Of a stretch of DNA of 64,000 nucleotides, positions 57,645 through 64,000 are shown one piece after another; position 1 is the stretch's first letter; every line of letters begins with the position of its first letter. The notes under the pieces were generated by a model. It was not told the DNA's origin, made no database searches, and saw only the letters and a program-made list of their open reading frames with translations. The position numbers and the translations under genes are program-made. Source of the DNA: Spyradomonas excrementavium (lineage in GTDB: Bacteria; Cyanobacteriota; Vampirovibrionia; Gastranaerophilales; Gastranaerophilaceae); assembly GCA_018714005.1 (NCBI GenBank), contig DVOA01000051.1, positions 10,394-74,393 on the forward strand, in the 5' to 3' direction.

Positions 57645-58538
57645 TTAAAGCGCCCATGACGGATCAAGCCGCCCGAACTTAACATTATTGTAATAATAGC
57701 TTAAAATTTGGTAAGCATTGTACCCCTGCGACGCCAAATTGTTGGCTCCATGCTGGCTCATGCCGATTCCATGCCCGTTTTTTGAGATTCCGTCATCGAA
57801 CGACGGCACAGAACGCAAAAATGGCAAATCCTTGTTCCATACTTCGCCGGAATTGATTGTGTGGCCGCCCGCAGAGGCTGAATAATAGGCAGGGATGATT
57901 TTTTTGTTGTAAGTAACGACTATTCCCTTTGTTTCGGCTACTGCTTTGTTAGTTGATGCTGTTTCACTGCTTGCACCGCCGTAGGCCTGGTCTTCGGGCG
58001 TGTCTTTCAGGTCATATCCGCGTGAGGCTCTTTTTCCGCGGTTTGCGATGGCGTAACTTCTTGCTGCGATTGCCTGTGCTTTAAGGGCTTCAATATTCCA
58101 TTTTGAGGGCATTTCAGAGGGAACAACCCCTAGAATATATTCTTCAAGAGGAATGTTATTTACGACAATAAGCGAGCCGTTTTTATTGATTATTATGAAT
58201 TCTCCGCGATACCAGCGTTTTTTTGTTGAAATAAAGCCTTTTGAAGTGGGGGTGATGATGATTTTTGACATGCCGAGGTTGAAATATTTACCCTGAATCT
58301 GCAAACCTATAGAATCGCCCATTGCTTTGACCCTGTAGGGTTTCATTGCTTCGAGCTGGTAGATGGATTTTTCCATACCGGGTTTAAAAAGGCTTGCAGG
58401 TTTGCTGGTTCCGATTACGACCTCGGAGGCGCTGTCCACAATGCCGATTTTAATCGCTTCTGCCCTTTGGGGAGCCAGATTCAGGGCAAATACAAGCAGA
58501 ATTGAAGCAAAAATGTATTTTAGAATAATTTTGCTCAT
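57645..58538 (-). CDS. SpoIID/LytB-domain secreted protein
   Basis: A 297-residue product with an N-terminal signal/anchor (MSKIILKYIFASILLVFALNLAPQRAEA). Conserved SpoIID parts: NNIPLEEYILGVVPSEMPSKWNIEALKAQAIAARSYA with the catalytic Glu, YYSASAGGHTINSGEVW, and KNGHGIGMSQHGANNLASQGYN. SpoIID is a lytic transglycosylase acting on denuded peptidoglycan; homologues outside spore formers appear in Cyanobacteria. Probably acts in cell-wall remodelling. Confidence 0.9.
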   Translation of the reverse strand: MSKIILKYIFASILLVFALNLAPQRAEAIKIGIVDSASEVVIGTSKPASLFKPGMEKSIYQLEAMKPYRVKAMGDSIGLQIQGKYFNLGMSKIIITPTSKGFISTKKRWYRGEFIIINKNGSLIVVNNIPLEEYILGVVPSEMPSKWNIEALKAQAIAARSYAIANRGKRASRGYDLKDTPEDQAYGGASSETASTNKAVAETKGIVVTYNKKIIPAYYSASAGGHTINSGEVWNKDLPFLRSVPSFDDGISKNGHGIGMSQHGANNLASQGYNAYQILSYYYNNVKFGRLDPSWAL

Positions 58539-58552
58539 ATTAATGTTTCCGT

Positions 58553-58858
58553 TTAACTTTTAAGAGGTTCGATTTTTTGAATATATTCAATAACCTCGAT
58601 GGCAATTTCCCGCCTAACTTCGTCGGAAGCGGCTTTGAGGTATTCAAATGCCTCGGAAATACGTTCATCATTTTCGTACCAGCGCAGAACAACGTAATTA
58701 AATGCGTCAAGGAGGTTGTTTTGTCTGATTACGCCGAGGTTTTTGGCTTTTTCGGTGATGAGCTGGGCACATGCGACCTGAATGTTTACGGATTCGTTCT
58801 TCATGAGGCTGACTGCCAGGCTAAGGGTGGGTTCTTTGTCATACCAACGATTCTTCAT
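58553..58858 (-). CDS. Small helical protein of unknown function
   Basis: A 101-residue helical protein (WYDKEPTLSLAVSLMKNESVNIQVACAQLITEKAK...NYVVLRWYENDERISEAFEYLKAASDEVRREIAIEVIEYIQ). The paired WYDKEPTLS/WYENDERIS segments look like two alpha-solenoid repeats. AGGAGAA precedes the ATG. It lies just upstream of spoIID on the same strand, 14 bp apart, so they may be co-transcribed. Confidence 0.65.
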   Translation of the reverse strand: MKNRWYDKEPTLSLAVSLMKNESVNIQVACAQLITEKAKNLGVIRQNNLLDAFNYVVLRWYENDERISEAFEYLKAASDEVRREIAIEVIEYIQKIEPLKS

Positions 58859-58941
58859 ACTTTTCTCCTCTTGGTGATATTATATCACAAGGTCTAATGG
58901 TAGCAAAAATTTTCAATTTCCCACAAGACAAATCATGCAAA

Positions 58942-59024
58942 GTTAAAAGTACTGAAAATTCATTTTTCCGGCTCGATTCGCTGTGCTCATAGGCGTCGAA
59001 AAATGAATTTGCGGTACTTTTAAC
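58942..59024. repeat. Long near-perfect inverted repeat 1
   Basis: GTTAAAAGTACTGAAAATTC plus ATTTTTC (58942-58968) pairs with the 27-bp arm at 58998-59024, with two mismatches. A 29-bp loop separates the arms. It fills the start of a 359-bp gap with no gene and may be a miniature element or a structured RNA. Confidence 0.75.
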
Positions 59025-59075
59025 GCTAAAGCACTATTTAATGCCAGAGGGCTAATTTTTTGATGGACGTGTGTG

Positions 59076-59197
59076 GGAAAATCTCAGGATTCCTCTTTGG
59101 AGTGACTATGGGGGAGGCTTCAAAAAGCACGATTTTTGCCATCCATTCGCGCATGCCGGAGGAATCGGAACGGAAAAGAGAAATCCGGAGATTTTCC
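59076..59197. repeat. Long near-perfect inverted repeat 2
   Basis: GGAAAATCTCAGGATTCCTC plus TTT (59076-59098) pairs with the 23-bp arm at 59175-59197 with two mismatches, enclosing 76 bp. It is unrelated in sequence to inverted repeat 1 next to it. No frame of length lies inside. Confidence 0.7.
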
Positions 59198-59217
59198 TTT
59201 TAGCCTGTAATTTTGCC

Positions 59218-59949
59218 CTAATTTTTTGCCAGAGCCGCCTTAAAACGCTCTACATCCTCTTTTGTGTCGATACCAACAGGAATAAAATCAACCACCGTCG
59301 TAATAATCCTCATTCCGGACTGCAAAGCGCGCAATTGCTCAAGACTTTCGGCTTTTTCAAGCATTGTCTGCGAAAGTGATGTCATTTTGAACAAAGAATC
59401 GCGCCTGTAACCGTAAAGCCCGATATGACCGTAAAAAACAGCCTCATTTGCGTTTCTTTCGTAAGGGATTTTTGAGCGCGAAAAATAAAGAGCAAAACCG
59501 TTTTCGTCCTTTACGCATTTTACAAGATTCGGGTTTTCAGCTTCTTCCGGGTCTTTGATTTCTCTTAGAAGCGTGGCTATATCCGCATTTTTATTGTTGT
59601 GGAGCGCAGAAATCACGCCATCTATGCTCTCGGGCGTAATCATCGGCTCATCACCCTGCAAATTTACAATATATTCAAAATCCTCATGCCTTTGAGCAAC
59701 TTCCGCAATCCTGTCGGAGCCGCATTTATGGTCAGCGCGGGTCATTTCAACGTTCGCGCCGAAAGATTTTGCGCAATTGAAGATTTCTTCATGGTCGGTC
59801 GCAATTATTACCGTGTCCGCAAGCTTCACTTTTGTGGCTTTCTCATAAACCCACTGAATAATGGGCTTTCCGCCGACTTCAATAAGCGGTTTTGCATGAA
59901 GCCTTGTTGAGGCGTAGCGTGACGGTATAATTATTGCTGTTTTTCCCAT
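59218..59949 (-). CDS. kdsB: CMP-Kdo synthetase KdsB
   Basis: It activates 3-deoxy-manno-octulosonate with CTP for lipopolysaccharide inner core. The 243-residue product has IIPSRYASTRLHAKPLIEVGGKPII, VIIATDHEEIF, CGSDRIAEV, IVNLQGDEPMITPESID, YFSRSKIPYERN, HIGLYGYRRD and ESLEQLRALQSGMRI. This implies a lipopolysaccharide outer membrane. It is last of the operon mnmE-bioB-ruvA-kdsB, 20 bp after ruvA. Confidence 0.96.
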   Translation of the reverse strand: MGKTAIIIPSRYASTRLHAKPLIEVGGKPIIQWVYEKATKVKLADTVIIATDHEEIFNCAKSFGANVEMTRADHKCGSDRIAEVAQRHEDFEYIVNLQGDEPMITPESIDGVISALHNNKNADIATLLREIKDPEEAENPNLVKCVKDENGFALYFSRSKIPYERNANEAVFYGHIGLYGYRRDSLFKMTSLSQTMLEKAESLEQLRALQSGMRIITTVVDFIPVGIDTKEDVERFKAALAKN

Positions 59950-59969
59950 AATTTTTTCCTTATTTTGTA

Positions 59970-60611
59970 CTATTCAAGCTCGCCCTGCGCAAGAAAACGC
60001 AGCGCTTCTTTCAAAATTTCCTCGGGCGAATCTTTCTTTTCTGTGCTCGAAAAAGCAAGCTTAATTGCCTTTTTCGCCTCATCAGGCGAATATCCGAGCG
60101 AGAAAAGCACCGCCTGAACCTCTGAAACCGTTTCATCAGGCGCATTTACGTCGGGCGCAATGTCAGAAAGGTCGATTGGCGCGGTTTTTTGCCAGTTTAT
60201 GAGCTTGTCTTTCAACTCAATGATGATTTTTTGCGCAAGTTTCGGCCCGATTCCCTTTGCGCGCGAAAGCTCCTTGTAATCGCCCCTGATAACGGCTGAA
60301 ATAAGCTCACATCCTGAAAATTCGTTCAAAAGAACCAGCGCAGATTTCACCCCCACGCCTGAAACGCTTTGCAGAATGTTGAAAATGTCGCGTTCCTCGC
60401 GGTTTGCGAACCCGCAGAGGGACATTGCGTCCTCTTTGTGAATCAAAGTCACATAAATCTTTGCTTCTTCGTTGATTTCAGCGAGATTGCTGATTGTCCG
60501 GTCTGTTGTGTTCACTGCGTAGCCGATTCCGCCGTTTTCGATGACGAGCAGCGCCCCTTTTGACGAAGAGGGCTGTTTTGAGATGATTATACCTTTGATG
60601 TAGTCGTACAT
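59970..60611 (-). CDS. ruvA: Holliday junction DNA helicase subunit RuvA
   Basis: RuvA binds four-way junctions and recruits RuvB. The 213-residue product has the OB-fold start MYDYIKGIIISKQ, IYVTLIHKEDAMSLCGFANREERDIFNILQSVSGVGVKSALVLL (HhH), RAKGIGPKLAQKIIIELKDK (second HhH) and a C-terminal RuvB-contact domain EVQAVLFSLGYSPDEAKKAIK. Its start lies inside the 3' end of bioB (25-bp overlap). Confidence 0.96.
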   Translation of the reverse strand: MYDYIKGIIISKQPSSSKGALLVIENGGIGYAVNTTDRTISNLAEINEEAKIYVTLIHKEDAMSLCGFANREERDIFNILQSVSGVGVKSALVLLNEFSGCELISAVIRGDYKELSRAKGIGPKLAQKIIIELKDKLINWQKTAPIDLSDIAPDVNAPDETVSEVQAVLFSLGYSPDEAKKAIKLAFSSTEKKDSPEEILKEALRFLAQGELE

Positions 60612-61516
60612 ATGAGTTCCTTGTTTAGTTTTTTGATTGTTTCGAGGTCTTTTTCGGGCGTTTTGCCTGTTGTCGTGAGGTAATCGCCTGTCAAAATACC
60701 CTCAACGCAGTATTTTAGCATTAATTCCTGATTTTTTTCCGAAAGCCGCATTCTGCCTCCGCAAAAACGCACAATCGAGTCCGGATTTGCAATTTTCAAA
60801 ATCGCAATCGTTCTCATAATGTGCTCTTCGTCGATTTTACCGAGATAATTTTCAAAAGGCGTGTCTTTTATGGGCATAAGGATGTTCAAGGGGATAGAAT
60901 CCGGATGAATTTCGGCAAGTTCCATCGCCATTTCGACCCGCTGTTCAATACTTTCGCCCATTCCGATAATTACGCCGCAGCAAAGCTCCATTCCGTACTT
61001 TCGGACGAGTTTTACCGTGTTTATGCGGTCTTCGTAGCTGTGCGTTGTGCAAATTTGCGGGTGATATGAGCGGCAGGTGTTGATATTATGGTGAAAACGT
61101 CTCAATCCCGCTTCAGCGAGGCGTTTTGCCTGATTTTCGTTCAAAATCCCGATAGAAGCGCAGCTTTTCAGCCCGTCGATTTTGTTGATTTCTTTAATCA
61201 TCTCAACCATCGTATCAAAATCGCTCTCATCGGGTGTTTTTCCCGAAGTTACGATTGCAAACCTCGATGAATGGTGCTCTTTTGCCCTCAATGCGGCTTT
61301 TTTGACGTCTTCCGGCGTCAGGAGCGGGTTTGTTTCGATATTTGTGCGATAATGCGAGCTTTGTGCGCAATATTTGCAGTCCTGCGAGCATTTGCCCGTT
61401 CTTGCGCTGATTAATGAACAGAGTTCAACGCGGTTTGAGCAGACTTTTGCGCTAATCTTCAAAAGTTCTTCCAAATCTGAATTATATAATTTTAAAAGTT
61501 CCTCTTTTGTGTGCAT
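60587..61516 (-). CDS. bioB: Biotin synthase BioB
   Basis: BioB inserts sulfur into dethiobiotin. The 309-residue radical SAM protein has ARTGKCSQDCKYCAQSSHY (CxxxCxxC), FAIVTSG, SCASIGILNENQAKRLAEAGLRRFHHNINT, CCGVIIGMGES, RFCGGRMRL (Arg and Cys region for the second cluster) and ILTGDYLTTTGKT (GNYLTT variant). HydE and NspC relatives look similar, but these features favour BioB. TAGGAAA lies before the ATG. Confidence 0.92.
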   Translation of the reverse strand: MHTKEELLKLYNSDLEELLKISAKVCSNRVELCSLISARTGKCSQDCKYCAQSSHYRTNIETNPLLTPEDVKKAALRAKEHHSSRFAIVTSGKTPDESDFDTMVEMIKEINKIDGLKSCASIGILNENQAKRLAEAGLRRFHHNINTCRSYHPQICTTHSYEDRINTVKLVRKYGMELCCGVIIGMGESIEQRVEMAMELAEIHPDSIPLNILMPIKDTPFENYLGKIDEEHIMRTIAILKIANPDSIVRFCGGRMRLSEKNQELMLKYCVEGILTGDYLTTTGKTPEKDLETIKKLNKELICTTTSKV

Positions 61517-61527
61517 AATTCGTTTTC

Positions 61528-62859
61528 CTACTTTCCAATGCAGAAATTATCGAAAATTTTATCCAGAATATCGTCCGTAATGACCTCTCCGGTCAATTCA
61601 TCAAGCGCCATAAGCGCAGATTTCAAATCTATTGAAATCAAATCCTGAAGCTGCCTTGCGTTGGCCGCAGAATACGCGGTTTTTAAAGAATAAAGGCAGT
61701 TTTTCAGGCATTCCTCCTGACGCTGGTTTGTTGTGAATTCGCTTTCAAGTGAATTTGAATCCAGCACCATATCGGTGATTTGGGTTTTCAATTCTTCAAT
61801 ATTTTCGCCCGTTTTTGTTGAAATATTCAAAACCAGCGGAAAACGGCTTAAATCAGCTTTTGTGGCGATTTTCAGGTGGGGCTTGTTCTTAATAAGGTCG
61901 TAGATTTCTTTGTCTTCGCGCGTAAACCCTTTTCTTGTGTCAAAAAGAAACAGAACAATATCCGCTTCGGCAGCGCATTTTTTTGTGTAATCAATTCCGA
62001 TTGCTTCAACCTTGTCAATTCCCTCACCAGCGTGGATTCCGGCTGTATCAATCAGCGTTGCGGGGATTCCGTGGATATCCATGGTTTCTTGCAGCACATC
62101 GCGCGTTGTGCCGGCTATTTCTGTAACAATAGCCCTGTCGAGGCTCAAAAGTCTGTTAAAAAGCGAGGATTTTCCCACATTCGGGCGCCCGACAATCGCG
62201 ATTTTTATGCCCTGACGCATTACATTCGAGGCTTTTGCGCCTTTCAGGAGATTTTCTATCCTTTCAACTGCTTTTTCAATTTCTGCTTCAATTTCCGAAT
62301 ATTTCGGCTCCGAAACATCCTCGGGAAAGTCAATTGCCGCAACGATTCTCGACAAAAGCGTAATTATGCCGGATTTGATTTCTTTTATTTCGCCTGAAAG
62401 CATTCCGGAGAGGTTTCCCGCACTTTTTCTGGCAAAATCGTCAGTTTTTGCATGAATCAAATCCAAAACCGCTTCTGCCTGCGACAAATCCATTTTTTTA
62501 TTCAAAAATGCGCGTTTTGTGAATTCTCCGCGCTGAGCCATTCTGGCGCCGTTTTTCAGCGTTAAATCCAGTATTTTTTTTACAATTTTAATCCCGCCGT
62601 GGCACTGGAATTCCACAACATCCTCCCCCGTAAAGCTATGAGGCGCCTTAAAAGGCAACAAAATCACCTCATCCACGGCTTCATCACCGTCTTTTACCCA
62701 GCCATGAGCGATTTTTCCGGGCTCAAATTCGTTTTTTGAAAACATTTTTTTTGCTATTTCAAAAGCCTCTGCGCCGGAAATCCTCACCGCACCCACGCCG
62801 CCTGTGCCCATGGGAGTGATTATTGCTGAAATTGTTTCAAATTCTCCGCTTATATTCAT
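61528..62859 (-). CDS. mnmE: tRNA modification GTPase MnmE
   Basis: With MnmG it installs the cmnm5 group on the wobble uridine of several tRNAs. The 443-residue product has FETISAIITPMGTGGVGAVRISG, HGWVKDGDEAVDEV, FKAPHSFTGEDVVEFQCHGG, G1 VGRPNVGKSSLFNRLL, G3 IDTAGI and the C-terminal FCIGK with the catalytic Cys. I took the ATG at 62859 (MNISGEFETIS); a frame from 62871 adds four residues. A TATAGT box just before suggests a very short or absent leader. Confidence 0.95.
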   Translation of the reverse strand: MNISGEFETISAIITPMGTGGVGAVRISGAEAFEIAKKMFSKNEFEPGKIAHGWVKDGDEAVDEVILLPFKAPHSFTGEDVVEFQCHGGIKIVKKILDLTLKNGARMAQRGEFTKRAFLNKKMDLSQAEAVLDLIHAKTDDFARKSAGNLSGMLSGEIKEIKSGIITLLSRIVAAIDFPEDVSEPKYSEIEAEIEKAVERIENLLKGAKASNVMRQGIKIAIVGRPNVGKSSLFNRLLSLDRAIVTEIAGTTRDVLQETMDIHGIPATLIDTAGIHAGEGIDKVEAIGIDYTKKCAAEADIVLFLFDTRKGFTREDKEIYDLIKNKPHLKIATKADLSRFPLVLNISTKTGENIEELKTQITDMVLDSNSLESEFTTNQRQEECLKNCLYSLKTAYSAANARQLQDLISIDLKSALMALDELTGEVITDDILDKIFDNFCIGK

Positions 62860-62965
62860 ACGATAAATCATACTATAAACGCTGTTTGCATGCCATTGTG
62901 AAGAAATGTTAAGTTAAATTGAAAGAAAAAGGCAATTTTTTGAGCCGAATATACTTTATATATAT

Positions 62966-63105
62966 GTAAGACACAACAAAGATAAACAAGATAAATAATT
63001 TTACTTACTTCATACACACTAACCTACCACACTAACCTACACTTACTTACACACGAGGAATTACAAAAAGAATTCCAGGGGACTTGTTAAAAGTCCCTTT
63101 TTTTT
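62966..63105 (+). ncRNA. Candidate small RNA, G-poor, own terminator
   Basis: On the plus strand, between two minus-strand genes, a T/A-rich promoter region (TTTATATATATG, about 62955-62966) precedes about 95 nt almost free of G, with the 12-nt repeat CACACTAACCTA (twice). A hairpin GGAATT / AATTCC and a classic terminator GGGACTT / AAGTCCC plus eight T (63078-63105) follow. No frame of length is present. A single-stranded C/A/U-rich segment then hairpin and terminator is a common sRNA layout. Confidence 0.55.
63078..63105 (+). terminator. Strong plus-strand terminator
   Basis: Stem GGGACTT / AAGTCCC, loop GTTAA, then eight T. It cannot serve the minus-strand neighbours (no T run in that direction), so a plus-strand transcript must end here. 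Confidence 0.9.
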
Positions 63106-63472
63106 ATTTGTTGACAAAATGTTCAATTTTTTTGATTATATCCGGTGCAAGCAGCGATGAGATGTCAGAGGCGGCTATGGCTGCTTCTTCAGGGGTAATT
63201 TCCGGAACTTTCAGGAGGAATTTTTCAACGGTTTTATTCATTTTTATGGTTTCCAGTGCTGATTTTTTTCCGGATTCCGTCAAAGAGATTACGCCATAGG
63301 GCTCGTAGTTGACGAAGTTTTTTACGCTGAGTTTTTTAACCGCTTCTGATACTGCGGCTGCTCCCAGCGATAAAATTTGTGCAATGTCTTTTATTCTTGC
63401 TGCTTTTTTTTCGTTTTCAACAGCAAGTATAGCGCAGAGATATTTTCTCTGATTGCCTGTTAATCCAGTCAT
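63104..63472 (-). CDS. DtxR/MntR-like winged-helix regulator
   Basis: A 122-residue product: LTGNQRKYLCAILAVENEKKAARIKDIAQILSLGAAAVSEAVKKLSVKNFVNYEPYGVISLTESGKKSALETI is an N-terminal winged helix like DtxR/MntR metal-dependent repressors. The C-terminal 45 residues are helical (PEEAAIAASDISSLLAPDIIKKIEHF), enough for dimerisation but without an SH3-like domain. It may instead be MarR-like. Targets unknown. Confidence 0.65.
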   Translation of the reverse strand: MTGLTGNQRKYLCAILAVENEKKAARIKDIAQILSLGAAAVSEAVKKLSVKNFVNYEPYGVISLTESGKKSALETIKMNKTVEKFLLKVPEITPEEAAIAASDISSLLAPDIIKKIEHFVNK

Positions 63473-63662
63473 TTCACGATCCTTAATTAGCTGGTTTTAT
63501 TGTATCATATATTGGCAAAAATGGTTTTTGTGTATTTTTATTAAGAGATTGAGCGTTTAATGCTGTTTTTTGGCACACCAGTTGACTAGATATCGGGTAT
63601 ATGTATTAATATATATAATTTATGGCATGCCGAATACTTTTTGGTAACATACAGGTGAAAAA

Positions 63663-64000
63663 ATGAATAAAAATTATACTTTTCCGGATTCGGCAGATTG
63701 GAACGACAGGTGTAATAGGTTAATTTCGGAATTAAGAAAGAAAAATGTAAAAAAGATAGCGCTGGTAGGCATAAGGGATTATATTTTTGAAACATTTCTT
63801 GCACAGGCGTTTTGGAAAGCCGGAATTTCGACAATAATACCGGAATTTAAGGCCAGAGAAGAGATTGAAGCATGTGCGGGCGGCGGCAATTTGCGTCCGT
63901 TTTTAACAAAATATTCAAAACTCGGCGCAGAAGCTGTAATTTGCGAGAATTCCAGGGTTCATAATGCGGCTTGTGAATGCGGGATTTGTGCCCGGATGGT
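63663..64000 (+). CDS. Start of an unrecognised gene, cut by window end
   Basis: An open frame starts at ATG 63663 with AGGTGA upstream and runs off the window: MNKNYTFPDSADWNDRCNRLISELRKKNVKKIALVGIRDYIFETFLAQAFWKAGISTIIPEFKAREEIEACAGGG...CENSRVHNAACECGICARM. It looks soluble and Cys-rich at the visible end (CECGIC), perhaps a Rossmann-like ALVGIRD start. The function cannot be assigned from 112 residues. Confidence 0.6.
   Translation, partial: MNKNYTFPDSADWNDRCNRLISELRKKNVKKIALVGIRDYIFETFLAQAFWKAGISTIIPEFKAREEIEACAGGGNLRPFLTKYSKLGAEAVICENSRVHNAACECGICARM

Noticed and set aside
60587..61516. HydE instead of BioB
   Set aside because: YCAQSSHY after the cluster motif, CGGRMRL and GDYLTTTG fit biotin synthase better.
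63586..63834. Minus-strand 82-residue frame near the window end
   Set aside because: The plus-strand frame from 63663 has a ribosome site and better codon use; this one is its shadow.

Overview
The window looks like a chromosome segment from a non-photosynthetic, anaerobic, Gram-negative-type bacterium with a flagellum. My best guess is a Cyanobacteriota-related gut lineage (Vampirovibrionia/Melainabacteria, Gastranaerophilales-like). The evidence is indirect. Lipopolysaccharide (kdsB) and flagellar genes (flgB, flgC, fliE) sit beside hydG, a TM1266-type hydrogenase-associated protein and several radical SAM enzymes. The tmRNA tag starts with ANN, as cyanobacterial tags do, and two neighbouring proteins of unknown role share an N-terminal PSFKA motif. 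The lineage call is inference; protein phylogeny (SecY, S5, Der) would settle it.

Layout. 0-3.2 kb: the end of a ribosomal protein operon (rpsE, rpmD, rplO, secY), with dispersed repeats in its gaps and no rplR before rpsE. 3.2-9 kb: a DUF4186 gene, a DXS-like transketolase gene behind a textbook MerR-type promoter, and secreted WG-repeat, vWA and M48 proteases. 9-11.6 kb: an AT-rich accessory patch with a toxin-like gene facing four small membrane-protein genes, apparently paralogous, with duplicated flanks and a three-copy 46-bp repeat. 11.9-15.9 kb: a response regulator, a soluble histidine kinase and the flagellar rod genes flgB-flgC-fliE. 16-24 kb: infC with an ATT start, a flavoprotein, pirin, a TM1266-type regulator, Hsp20, a GAF-GGDEF cyclase, an isochorismatase-like hydrolase, a TIM-barrel protein and a radical SAM protein. 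24.7-29 kb: uppS-rdgB and, on the opposite strand, a core-MetE/CooC/FolD operon linking one-carbon and methionine metabolism. 29-40 kb: murT, a membrane histidine kinase, a phosphohexomutase, a RAYT transposase bracketed by its own REP-like palindromes, a PepT-like peptidase and two glycosyltransferases.

40.3-45.4 kb: tmRNA followed by an AT-rich type IIS-like restriction-modification operon (two D12-class adenine methyltransferases plus an AlwI-like endonuclease). A copy of the tmRNA 3' end lies just before the operon, which suggests past integration at ssrA. 45.5-57.5 kb: secreted proteins of unknown role, Bcp, a small gene behind a strongly structured leader, hydG, der, an EF-hand coiled-coil protein, an acyltransferase gene split by an in-frame TGA, a HicB-like protein and HU. 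57.6-63.5 kb: SpoIID, then the tight operon mnmE-bioB-ruvA-kdsB, a candidate small RNA and a small winged-helix regulator. The last gene runs off the end.

Dispersed short palindromic repeats of at least five families fill many intergenic spaces, and one family is tied to the resident RAYT gene. I found no CRISPR array, rRNA or tRNA gene.
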